Shown here in pieces: positions 33,749 through 41,083 of a DNA stretch of 64,000 nucleotides. Below the pieces are notes generated by a model. It was not told where the DNA came from and did no database searches. It was given only the letters and a program-made list of their open reading frames with translations. Each line of letters starts with the position of its first letter. Within the stretch, counting starts at the first letter, position 1. The stretch lies in assembly GCF_026339935.1 (NCBI RefSeq), contig NZ_JAPEPX010000001.1, positions 804,501 through 868,500 of the forward strand. Reading direction: 5' to 3'. The DNA is from Streptomyces sp. NBC_01551. Its GTDB lineage: Bacteria; Actinomycetota; Actinomycetes; Streptomycetales; Streptomycetaceae. Made by a program: the position numbers and the translations under genes.

Positions 33749-34912
33749 CTACGGGACTTTGGTCCCGAAAGGGGCGCCGGTCGCGCCGACCCGCCGGTGC
33801 ACGGGTCCCGAGAGCGCCGCCAGAGGGAGCACCGAGCCGCCGTGCCGGGCGGCGGTGAACTCCGCGGCGATGGACAGGGCCGTCTCCTCGGGGGTGCCGC
33901 CGCCCAGGTCCAGGCCGATGGGCGAGCGCAGCCGGGCCAGCTCGTCGGCCGTGACGCCCTCGTCCCGCAGCCGCGCGGCCCGCTCCTCGTGGGTGCGCCG
34001 CGATCCCATGGCCCCGATGTACCCGAGGGGCAGCCGCAGCGCCAGGGCCAGCAGCGGTACGTCGAACTTCGCGTCGTGGGTCAGGACGCAGACGGCGGTA
34101 CGGGCGTCCAGCCGGCCCGCCTCCCACTCGGCGGCCAGGTGCCGGTGCGGCCAGTCGACGATCACCTCGTCGGCGTCGGGGAAGCGGGCCGGGGTGGTGA
34201 ACACGGGCCGGGCGTCGCAGACGGTGACCCGGTGTCCGAGGAAGGCCCCGATGCGGGCCAGGGCGGAGGCGAAGTCGATGGCGCCGTAGACGATCAGCCG
34301 GGGCGGCTCGGCGGCGGATTCGACGAGCAGGGTGAGCGGCTGCCCGCAGAGCCCGCCGGCCGTGCCGAGCTCGGCGGTCCCGGTCCGGCCGGCCAGCAGC
34401 AGCGCGCGGGCCTGCCGGGCGGCTGCCCGGTCGAGCTCCGCGCTCCCGCCCAGGCAGCCCTCGTAGGAGCCGTCGGGGTGGACGGCGAGGGCGCGGCCGA
34501 GCTGCTGGGGCGGCCCGGTGACGACGCGGGCGAACGCGGCCTTGGCCCCGCCGAGCGCGGCGTCGAGCACCGCGCCCAGCACGGGCCGCACCTGGTCTTG
34601 CCCGCGGACCGGGGTGACGAGGACGTCGAGGACTCCCCCGCAGGTCAGCCCGACGGCGAAGGCGTCGTCGTCGCTGTATCCGAAGCGGTGCACGCCGCTC
34701 TCCCCGGACGCGATCGCGTCGAGGCAGATCTCGTGCACGGCGGACTCCACGCAGCCCCCGGAGAGGGAGCCGAGCGCGGTGCCGCCGGCGTCGACGGCCA
34801 GCGAGGCGCCGGGGCCGCGTGGTGCGCTGCCGCTGACGGCCACCACGGTGGCCAGCGCGAATTCCCGCTGGGCGGCGCACCACGCGCGTAGCTCCCCGGC
34901 GATGTCGAGCAT
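33749..34912 (-). CDS. XdhC/CoxI-family molybdoenzyme maturation factor
   Basis: 387 aa. The N-terminal XdhC_CoxI domain has ATVVAVSGSAPRGPGASLAV and the Cys loop LSGGCVESAV; the C-terminal Rossmann domain has YGAIDFASALARIGAFLGHR and GYIGAMGSRRTHEERAARL. Such proteins insert or sulfurate the molybdenum cofactor of xanthine dehydrogenase-type enzymes. The likely client is the three-subunit hydroxylase at 40241-44078, about 5 kb upstream on the same strand. The start codon at 34912 overlaps the stop of the transposase-like gene by one base, so the two are translationally coupled. The 3' end overlaps a DosR-like palindrome. Confidence 0.92.
   Translation of the reverse strand: MLDIAGELRAWCAAQREFALATVVAVSGSAPRGPGASLAVDAGGTALGSLSGGCVESAVHEICLDAIASGESGVHRFGYSDDDAFAVGLTCGGVLDVLVTPVRGQDQVRPVLGAVLDAALGGAKAAFARVVTGPPQQLGRALAVHPDGSYEGCLGGSAELDRAAARQARALLLAGRTGTAELGTAGGLCGQPLTLLVESAAEPPRLIVYGAIDFASALARIGAFLGHRVTVCDARPVFTTPARFPDADEVIVDWPHRHLAAEWEAGRLDARTAVCVLTHDAKFDVPLLALALRLPLGYIGAMGSRRTHEERAARLRDEGVTADELARLRSPIGLDLGGGTPEETALSIAAEFTAARHGGSVLPLAALSGPVHRRVGATGAPFGTKVP
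33750..33769. promoter_or_regulatory. DosR/DevR(OsdR)-like palindromic box upstream of guaB1
   Basis: TACGGGACTTTGGTCCCGAA matches the mycobacterial DosR consensus TTSGGGACTWWAGTCCCSAA at 18 of 20 positions, with perfect CGGGAC/GTCCCG arms around TTTG. It overlaps the last codons of xdhC and lies about 148 bp before the guaB1 start, both genes reading leftwards. Streptomyces encodes DosR orthologues (OsdR) with similar boxes. Function is inferred from sequence only. Confidence 0.5.
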
Positions 34913-36222
34913 CAGCGGATGTACTCGCGGCGCGGGCTCTGTCCGGGCAGGCGGGGTGCCTGCCCGGGTATGAGCGGTCTCGGCGGTCTCGGCGGCAGCA
35001 CGGACGGCCCCGCGGTCCGGGCGGGTGCGCCCGGGTAGGCGAGCGGGCCCGGGTCGGGGCTGTGGCCCCGGGTGCCGAGCAGCATGGCGGCGTGGGCCAC
35101 GCTGGCGAGGGTGGCGTGGTGGTGCCAGCCGCGGAACGAGCGGCCCTCGAAGTCGCGGATCCCCACGGGTTCGCAGGTCTCGGAGAAGTCGAGGGAGACG
35201 CGGTCGGTGAGCTTGGCGAGCAGGAAGAGCTGGGCCAGCGGGCGGTCACCGATGTTGGTGATCCAGAACTCGGACGGCAGCATCGCGGCCTCGGTCCAGG
35301 CGCCCACCAGGAGCAGCGGGGTCGGCGGCGCGGGGACCGGCCGGTCCTCGCAGGGGGTGGCGAGGATGGCGGCCGAGGTCAGCAGGGTCACCGCTCCCTC
35401 GGTGCGGCCGTGGCGGGTCCATTCGACGACGCGGCGCTGGGAGCGCAGGGAGTCGATGAGTTCCCGGGCGGGCGCGGTGTGCGGGCCGGGTTTGTGGCGG
35501 CCGGCGCCGCCGAAGGAGACGGGCAGGGTGCCGTCGACCTTGAAGACGAAGGGGATGTCCTGGAGCGCGAACGACTCGATGCAGTGCGGGAGATCGCTGT
35601 TGGCCACCTCCATCACGACGGGCCGGCGCTGGAGTTGCCAGCTGGCGGCCATGCGCTGGACGGCGTGCACCGCGTCCTGGGCGGGGGTCAGGGAGCGGGC
35701 GGTGTCGGGGATGCCGGCCCGCCGCCTGCGCAGCAGTTCACTGGTCCAGGGCCCGGGGAGGGTGAGGGTCCATTCGACCGGGAAGCTGGCCTCGCTGGAG
35801 GCGAGCCAGATCCCGCTGGCCTGCTGGCAGTTGGCGGTGCGGCCGAGCTGGGGGACGAACTGCCGGCCGACGCCCACCGACCGGTCGCCGGCCTTCTCGA
35901 TGACCATGGGCTGGATGACCCAGGCCAGCGGGCGCTGCGCGGTGCGTTCGAGGTGCTGAGCGAGGGACCGGCGTACGGGGGTCCAGTCCCACGGGGATTT
36001 GCTGATGAACTGCTGGAGGCTCTGCTCTACGGAACTGGCCCCTGTTCCGGCGATGTTTCGGATTGTTTTCTTCCCGGTCGTCTTCACGAGACCGTTCAGA
36101 TATACGCGGGCCCAGTTTCGCTGGTCCCGCCGGGGTAAGGATTCGAAGAAGAGCGAGATCAGTACGTCGATCAAATCGGAGATTTCCTTCGTGGAATCCT
36201 CCGGCAGAACTACGCGAGCCAT
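34912..36222 (-). CDS. Domesticated IS701-type transposase-like protein, catalytic residues lost
   Basis: 436 aa, aligned by eye with IS701-family DDE transposases: RSVGVGRQFVPQLGRTANCQ and the C-terminal RGWHHHATLASVAHAAMLL are clearly recognisable. At the first catalytic position, where active members have VIDDTGF, the sequence is WVIQPMVI (residues 101-108), so the Asp pair is gone. The second site reads VMEVANSDL rather than a DxGYG-type Asp motif. The C-terminus is a Pro-rich extension. GGGGGAGG precedes the ATG, there are no terminal inverted repeats or target duplications, and the stop overlaps the xdhC start. This looks like a stable host gene, perhaps regulatory, rather than a mobile element. 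Confidence 0.82.
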   Translation of the reverse strand: MARVVLPEDSTKEISDLIDVLISLFFESLPRRDQRNWARVYLNGLVKTTGKKTIRNIAGTGASSVEQSLQQFISKSPWDWTPVRRSLAQHLERTAQRPLAWVIQPMVIEKAGDRSVGVGRQFVPQLGRTANCQQASGIWLASSEASFPVEWTLTLPGPWTSELLRRRRAGIPDTARSLTPAQDAVHAVQRMAASWQLQRRPVVMEVANSDLPHCIESFALQDIPFVFKVDGTLPVSFGGAGRHKPGPHTAPARELIDSLRSQRRVVEWTRHGRTEGAVTLLTSAAILATPCEDRPVPAPPTPLLLVGAWTEAAMLPSEFWITNIGDRPLAQLFLLAKLTDRVSLDFSETCEPVGIRDFEGRSFRGWHHHATLASVAHAAMLLGTRGHSPDPGPLAYPGAPARTAGPSVLPPRPPRPLIPGQAPRLPGQSPRREYIR

Positions 36223-36252
36223 CTGGGCCTCCCCCGCGACCAGCTAGATCCA

Positions 36253-36276
36253 ATACCCTACTTGACCGCGGAGAAC
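36253..36276 (-). promoter_or_regulatory. Sigma-B-like promoter before the transposase-like/xdhC pair
   Basis: On the minus strand GTTC (36276-36273), a 14-bp spacer and GGGTAT (36258-36253) fit the GTTT-N14-16-GGGTAT pattern of SigB-group promoters in Streptomyces, with one mismatch. The -10 box is 30 bp upstream of the ATG at 36222. Use by a stress sigma factor is inference. Confidence 0.5.
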
Positions 36277-36294
36277 GGCCGTAGGCCACGGCGG

Positions 36295-36942
36295 CTACTT
36301 CCTGAGGTCGCTGGCAGTTTCGAGCCGCTCTTCCTCTACCACGAGGGGGATGGGGATCTGGTTCGCCGCATAGTAGAGCGCGATCAGGAAGTGCGCGACA
36401 AGTGTGAGCGGTGCGGAGACGAAGGCCAGGAGCACGGTCAAGGGGTAGGCGATGGCCCCGAGACCGAAGCGCACCCTGGTGGCGCGGGCGCCGACCTTGT
36501 CCACCTTTTCGTGGAAGAGGTGGCCGACCCGGGTCACGTACCACCAGAAGGCCAGGAATGCCAGGGCGTAGGCCACGGTGACGGCGCTGTAGAGGACCGC
36601 GGCCGCGTTGGCGGAGCCGCCTTCCTCCATGAGGTGTTCGGCGAGCACATTGGTGGTGTACGGAATCACCGATACCACCATCAGCACCATGAGATTCAGG
36701 AACAACAGCGGCCTGTCCACCCGCTTGAGGTGACTGAAGATGGTGTGGTGGTTCACCCACATGACGCCGATGATGAGGAAACTCACCACGTAGGCGGCGT
36801 AATGCGGCCACTGTTCCCGGACGCCGTGCCAGAAGGCGGATCCGGTTTCTTCCGGAACCTTTAGCTCCAGGACGAGAATCGTGATGATGATGGCGAATAC
36901 GCCGTCACTGAATGCCTCGACCCGCCCGGTTTCGCGTTCCAT
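36295..36942 (-). CDS. TMEM175-family potassium channel (DUF1211)
   Basis: 215 aa with six predicted membrane segments. The signature RVEAFSDGVFAIIITILVLE (residues 7-26) in helix 1 is the RxxxFSDGxxAIxxT motif whose hydrophobic residues form the K+ gate in bacterial TMEM175 channels. A GlcNAc or pH role is not indicated. I chose ATG 36942 with AGGGGAGG upstream; a GTG at 37002 would add 20 residues that run through a terminator hairpin. It follows the 24-gene array on the same strand but is separated from it by that hairpin. Confidence 0.92.
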   Translation of the reverse strand: MERETGRVEAFSDGVFAIIITILVLELKVPEETGSAFWHGVREQWPHYAAYVVSFLIIGVMWVNHHTIFSHLKRVDRPLLFLNLMVLMVVSVIPYTTNVLAEHLMEEGGSANAAAVLYSAVTVAYALAFLAFWWYVTRVGHLFHEKVDKVGARATRVRFGLGAIAYPLTVLLAFVSAPLTLVAHFLIALYYAANQIPIPLVVEEERLETASDLRK

Positions 36943-36973
36943 GACCTCCCCTTTGCCATTCATGTGCACATAC

Positions 36974-36998
36974 GGGGAGGGCGTTCCCCGCCCTCCCC
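36974..36998 (-). terminator. Hairpin ending the 24-gene array
   Basis: Perfect 10-bp stem GGGGAGGGCG/CGCCCTCCCC (36974-36983 with 36989-36998), 5-nt loop, 26 bp after the last SnoaL-like gene and upstream of the TMEM175 start. It is the only strong hairpin found between these genes. Confidence 0.7.
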
Positions 36999-37023
36999 GC
37001 ACACGCTACCCAGGTTTCGGCCG

Positions 37024-37365
37024 TCAGCCGCCAAAGCCCGCCGTCTGGCGCCAGATTCGGCCATCGCGGACGACGAGTGTCCCGAACGCGTGCTCCGGTT
37101 CACCGTTGAGGTTCATGATCGCCCGATAGAAGATCGTGTCGTCGGTCTCGATGTACTCCTGGAGTTCGACCAGGGTCGGCTTCACCGTGAGGTAGCCGGT
37201 GAACGTCTCACGGACGGCCTCGATGCCGACGGACGCCCCCTCGAAGCGGAGCAGCACGGCGTCGTCGGTGTAGTTCTTCATCACCGCCTCGATGTCCAGG
37301 GCGGCCAGGGCGTCCATCTGGCGGACGAACACCGGGTGCAGTTTCGAGATGTCGTACTTGGCCAT
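37024..37365 (-). CDS. SnoaL/NTF2-like protein (array gene 24)
   Basis: 113 aa, cone-shaped alpha+beta NTF2 fold: VFVRQMDALAALDIEAVMKN, YTDDAVLLRFEG, AVRETFTGYLTV, DDTIFYRAIMNLNGEPEHAF and LVVRDGRIWRQTAGFGG. It is one of four SnoaL-like proteins in this array. Such proteins act as isomerases, cyclases, hydratases or accessory binding proteins. No catalytic residue can be assigned. GGAATGGAG precedes the ATG; the gap to the upstream kinase gene is 15 nt. It is the last gene before the terminator-like hairpin. Confidence 0.82.
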   Translation of the reverse strand: MAKYDISKLHPVFVRQMDALAALDIEAVMKNYTDDAVLLRFEGASVGIEAVRETFTGYLTVKPTLVELQEYIETDDTIFYRAIMNLNGEPEHAFGTLVVRDGRIWRQTAGFGG

Positions 37366-37380
37366 GTCGACTCCATTCCT

Positions 37381-38937
37381 TCACGTGGTGGCGGAGCTGC
37401 GGGTGGAGCTGGTGGTGGCGTTGGTGGAGCTGGTCGCGGTCGCCGCGTCACCCTCCTGACCAGGGAGGTCGTCCTCGATGGCACAGGCCGGCGCGTTCCC
37501 GGCGAAGGGCAGCCGGACGACCATCCGGGTCTCGCCCGGCCGGGAGCGGGCCGCGATCGACCCGTGGTGGCGCTGGGTCACGATCCGGTAGCTGAGGTGC
37601 AGCCCCAGACCCGTGCCCTTCCCGACGTCCTTGGTCGTGTAGAAGGGCTCGAAGATCCGCGGCAGGGAGTCCTCGGGGATGCCCCGGCCGGTGTCGGTGA
37701 TCTCGACGACCATGCAGACGCCCTCGGCCCGGACGCGTAGCGTGAGTACGCCGGATCCCTCCATGGCCTCGGCGGCGTTGTCGACCAGGTTGGTCCACAC
37801 CTGGTTCAACTCGCTTGGATAGCCCGTCAGTTCGGGCAGGTCGGGCTCGTACATCCGTACGATGCTGATGCCCGCGAGCTTCGCACGCAGCACGACCAGC
37901 GTGTTCTCCAGCCCGTCGGTCACCGAGAAGGTCTGCTCGGGGGCGCGGTCGAGATTGGCGTAATCCCGGGTGGCCGCCACCAGTTGGGAGATGCGCGGGC
38001 CGGCCGCGCGGAGCTCGGCCGCCAGCGACCTGGTCTCCAGCAGCGCCGCCAGATGGTCCAGGGCGGCGGGCAGGGCCGCCTCGCCGACGCCCTCCAGCCG
38101 CTCCAGCAGCCAGCCCAGCTCCAGCCCGAGGTCCGAGATCCCCGAGCCGAGCAGCCCGGCGCGCTCGGCGCCCGCCTCCTGCGCCCAGTCGGCGATCTCC
38201 TCCTCCGCGTCGGCCTGGGCGAGCGGATCGGTGATCTCCGGCGGCGGCAGCTTGTCCAGCTCCTCGGCCAGCCGGTCCAGGACGGAGCGCTCCGCGCCCG
38301 AGGCCGCCGCGCCCCAGGCGTACCCGGTCCGGGTCAGCCGCTCCAGGGCGGGCGCCAGCTCCTGCGCGGCCCGGGCCACGGCGGCGGCCGGGTTGTTCAG
38401 CTCGTGGGCCAGCCCGGCGGCGAGCGTGCCGAGCGCCTCCACGGTGGCCCGTTTGCGGGCCTGCACCTCGGAGGACTTGATCCGCCAGGCCAGGACCGGG
38501 ATCAGCACCGCGGCCACCCCGTGGCAGCGGGTCAGCATCTCGAAGAACACCGGCCTCGGGTACGCGACCACGGTCGTCGCCGGCCCGCTGGCGGCGGCGG
38601 TCGCCACGTAGGCGCCGTCCGTCAGCAGCGGCAACTCCCCGGTGAAGCGGTGCGCGGCGGAGGGTTTCCCGTCGTGCTCCTCGGCGGCCGCGCTCTCCTC
38701 CTCGGTGGAGTGCCGGGTGAGCACCTCCTCGCGGCCGTCGACGACCTTGGTGACGACGAGGCCCCCGGAGAGCAGGACGTGGAAGCCGCTCGCCTCCTCG
38801 CCGTCGCGGAAGAGGACCTCCCCGTCACCGAGGACCCGGGGCTCGGAGACGGAGACCAGCCAGTCCAGCTGGTCCTCGGAGAGCCCCTCGAAGATCTCCA
38901 GCCCGCGCAGGGCCGCGCGCAGCTCCGGCTCGCTCAT
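37381..38937 (-). CDS. Sensor histidine kinase with N-terminal cyclic-nucleotide-binding domain (array gene 23)
   Basis: 518 aa, no membrane segment. A cNMP/CRP-type binding domain (about residues 10-135: LRGLEIFEGLSEDQLDWLVS, RVLGDGEVLFRDGEEASGFHVLLSG) is followed by a HisKA region with LGTLAAGLAHELNNPAAAVARA (catalytic His in AHELNNP) and a HATPase with NQVWTNLVDNAAEAMEG, DTGRGIP and GTGLGLHLS. A family of similar soluble kinases exists in actinobacteria. No response regulator is adjacent. The C-terminal 22 residues are a Ser/Thr/Ala run. Its ATG overlaps the stop of the exporter gene by 4 nt, so the two are translated together. Confidence 0.9.
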   Translation of the reverse strand: MSEPELRAALRGLEIFEGLSEDQLDWLVSVSEPRVLGDGEVLFRDGEEASGFHVLLSGGLVVTKVVDGREEVLTRHSTEEESAAAEEHDGKPSAAHRFTGELPLLTDGAYVATAAASGPATTVVAYPRPVFFEMLTRCHGVAAVLIPVLAWRIKSSEVQARKRATVEALGTLAAGLAHELNNPAAAVARAAQELAPALERLTRTGYAWGAAASGAERSVLDRLAEELDKLPPPEITDPLAQADAEEEIADWAQEAGAERAGLLGSGISDLGLELGWLLERLEGVGEAALPAALDHLAALLETRSLAAELRAAGPRISQLVAATRDYANLDRAPEQTFSVTDGLENTLVVLRAKLAGISIVRMYEPDLPELTGYPSELNQVWTNLVDNAAEAMEGSGVLTLRVRAEGVCMVVEITDTGRGIPEDSLPRIFEPFYTTKDVGKGTGLGLHLSYRIVTQRHHGSIAARSRPGETRMVVRLPFAGNAPACAIEDDLPGQEGDAATATSSTNATTSSTRSSATT

Positions 38938-40214
38938 GCCGTCCTCCCCTCGGCCCGGGTCCGGGCGGCCAGTCGCAGGGTCACCAGCAGGGCCAGCGCG
39001 CACACCGCGGCGACGGCGGCCATGAAGCCGACCGAGGTGCGGTGCAGCCCGTGGATGTTGGTCAGCATTCCGGCGAGCACCGCCGGCACGCTCATCGCCA
39101 GGTACGCGAACACGTAGACGGCCGCGGTCAGTTCGCCCCGGTGCGCCGGGTCGGCGAGGGCGCTCAGCGCCCGGAAGGAGCCGAGGAAGGCCGCGCCCCA
39201 GCCGCTGCCGAGGACGGCGGTGGCCACCAGGAACAGGGCGGCGGAACCGGTGCCGAGCGCGAGCAGCACCAGCCCCAGCCCGGCGAGCAGCCCGAGCAGG
39301 CCGATGACGGCGGTGCGCAGCGCCTCCGTACCGCCCAGCAGCAGCTGGGCGACGGTGGCGGCGCCGGCGAGCAGGGCCACGGTGGCCCCGCCGACGAGGT
39401 AGTTGGTGCTCTGGAGCAGGGAGAGCACCAGGTGCGGGCCGAGCGAGAGGTAGAAGCCGCCCACGGACCAGACGGCGACGATGGTCAGCACGAGGACGGC
39501 GAACCGGCCGCGCGAGGCCGCCGGGATCCGGATCCGGTGCGGTACGACGCGGAAGCCGCCGCCCGCGCCGGGAGCGCTCTCACCCATCCGCGCGACGCCG
39601 ACCAGGGTGACCGCGAAGGCCCCGATCAGCAGCAGGTAGCTCAGCACGGTCGGCGCGGGCGCGTACTGGACGAGCAGCCCGGCCCCGATGCCGCCGAGCC
39701 CGATGCCGATGGTCGGCCCGGCGCTGTTGACCTGGGCACCGAGCGCGGGCCGCGAGCGCGGGGTGAGTTCCAGCAGGGCCGCGCCCATGGCCCCGGTGGC
39801 GAGGCCCACCGCCAGGCCCTGGACGGCGCGGGCGGCGAGCAGCAGCCCGAGCCCCTGGGCGCCGGCGAACAGCCCCATGGAGACGATGGCCAGGACCAGG
39901 CCGGCGCCGAGTACGGGGCGCCGGCCCAGGGTGTCCGACAGGGAGCCGAAGAGCAGGAGTCCGGCCAGCACGGTGACGGCGTAGAGGGCGAAGACCACCG
40001 TGATGGTGCCGGAGGACAGGCCCCACTTCTCCTGGTAGAGCACGTAGAGGGCGGAGGGTACGGACGAGGAGAGCATCAACAGGACCAGTACGGCGCCCAC
40101 CACCCAGAAGCCGGAGCCTCTCGGTGTACGGGCCGCGCGGGCGGCCGGGTCCAAGGTCCCCCCCGTCGTGGTCGTCGTCGGCGTGGTCAGCGTCGATGTC
40201 TGGTCGGGTTCCAC
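38934..40214 (-). CDS. MFS transporter (array gene 22)
   Basis: 426 aa with 12 predicted segments after a Thr-rich N-terminal tail (TLTTPTTTTTGG). Motif A appears as GSLSDTLGRRPVLGAGLVLA, typical of drug:H+ antiporters and sugar or metabolite exporters; LLAARAVQGLAVGLATGAMG (motif B-like Arg in helix 4) supports proton coupling. The substrate is probably linked to the array's pathway. The GTG start at 40214 has GGGGGAG upstream. It lies 26 nt after the FAD subunit of the molybdenum hydroxylase, and its stop overlaps the following kinase start. Confidence 0.88.
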   Translation of the reverse strand: MEPDQTSTLTTPTTTTTGGTLDPAARAARTPRGSGFWVVGAVLVLLMLSSSVPSALYVLYQEKWGLSSGTITVVFALYAVTVLAGLLLFGSLSDTLGRRPVLGAGLVLAIVSMGLFAGAQGLGLLLAARAVQGLAVGLATGAMGAALLELTPRSRPALGAQVNSAGPTIGIGLGGIGAGLLVQYAPAPTVLSYLLLIGAFAVTLVGVARMGESAPGAGGGFRVVPHRIRIPAASRGRFAVLVLTIVAVWSVGGFYLSLGPHLVLSLLQSTNYLVGGATVALLAGAATVAQLLLGGTEALRTAVIGLLGLLAGLGLVLLALGTGSAALFLVATAVLGSGWGAAFLGSFRALSALADPAHRGELTAAVYVFAYLAMSVPAVLAGMLTNIHGLHRTSVGFMAAVAAVCALALLVTLRLAARTRAEGRTA

Positions 40215-40240
40215 TGGTTCAACTCCCCCGTGGTGGGCGG

Positions 40241-41083
40241 TCAGGCGACGGCCTGGACCGCCCTCGCGAGCGCGCGGGCGGTCAGTACCCCCGCGAGGTG
40301 GCCGAGGTATTCGGCCGAGGTGCCGCGCCCGGGGACGAACAGCTCCCTGGGTTCGGCGCGGAACGCCGCGAGTACGGCGTCGGTGGTGTACGGGCCCGCG
40401 CCCAGGCGGTCCTCGACCCCGCGCAGGCGCAGCGCGCGGGGGGTGGCGCCGGTGACCGCGATGCGCGGCCCGTCGGCGGTGATCCGTACGGCGGTGGCGC
40501 AGACCGGGTAGCGGGTGGCCCGGTCGGCGGTCTTCTCGAACGCGGCGGCGGGCCCCGCGGCCGGTGCGAGGAGCGCGGTGACGACGGCTCCGGCGGGCGT
40601 GCCGGTGGCGGCGAACTCCTCGGCCGGTACGGTCGACCGCCCGCCGGGGCCGGCCAGTTCGACGAGCGCGTCGGCGGCGATGGCGGCGACCGGCAGGTCG
40701 GTGGCCCGCCCGGTGGCGGCCAGGTTCCCGCCGACGGTGCCGAGGTTGCGGACCTGCGGGTCGCCGTTGGCGCGGGCCGCGGCGGCCAGTTCCGGGGCCT
40801 CGGCGAGCACCCGGGGGTGCGCGGCGAGTTCGGCGAGGGTGGTCAGGGCGCCGATGCGCAGGCCGCCGTCGGGCCCCTCCTCGATGCCGCGCAGCTCGTC
40901 CACGTGCCGGATGTCCACCAGCAGCGGGCCGCCGGCCGCGTCGAGGACGATCTCGCCGGTGCGCAGCGCCGGCAGCAGGGTCTGGCCGCCGGCCAGCACC
41001 CGGGCGCCCCGGGTGCCGGACAGCAGGGTCAGGGCCTCGTCGAGGCCGACGGGCCGGACGTAGTCGAACTCGGTGAGGATCAC
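40241..41083 (-). CDS. Molybdenum hydroxylase FAD-binding subunit (CoxM/XdhB-like; array gene 21)
   Basis: 280 aa. The FAD motif VLAGGQTLLPALRTGE (residues about 29-44) and the second motif RNLGTVGGNLAATGRATDLP are diagnostic; a CO_deh_flav_C domain completes the chain. It transfers electrons from the [2Fe-2S] subunit to NAD or another acceptor. GTG 41083 overlaps the stop of the large subunit (GTGA), with AGGGGAAG upstream. With the two preceding genes it makes an (alphabetagamma)2-type xanthine dehydrogenase-family enzyme. Confidence 0.93.
   Translation of the reverse strand: MILTEFDYVRPVGLDEALTLLSGTRGARVLAGGQTLLPALRTGEIVLDAAGGPLLVDIRHVDELRGIEEGPDGGLRIGALTTLAELAAHPRVLAEAPELAAAARANGDPQVRNLGTVGGNLAATGRATDLPVAAIAADALVELAGPGGRSTVPAEEFAATGTPAGAVVTALLAPAAGPAAAFEKTADRATRYPVCATAVRITADGPRIAVTGATPRALRLRGVEDRLGAGPYTTDAVLAAFRAEPRELFVPGRGTSAEYLGHLAGVLTARALARAVQAVA

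Noticed and set aside
34912..36222. Active insertion sequence
   Set aside because: No terminal inverted repeats or target duplication were found, the catalytic DD is missing and the gene is translationally coupled to xdhC.
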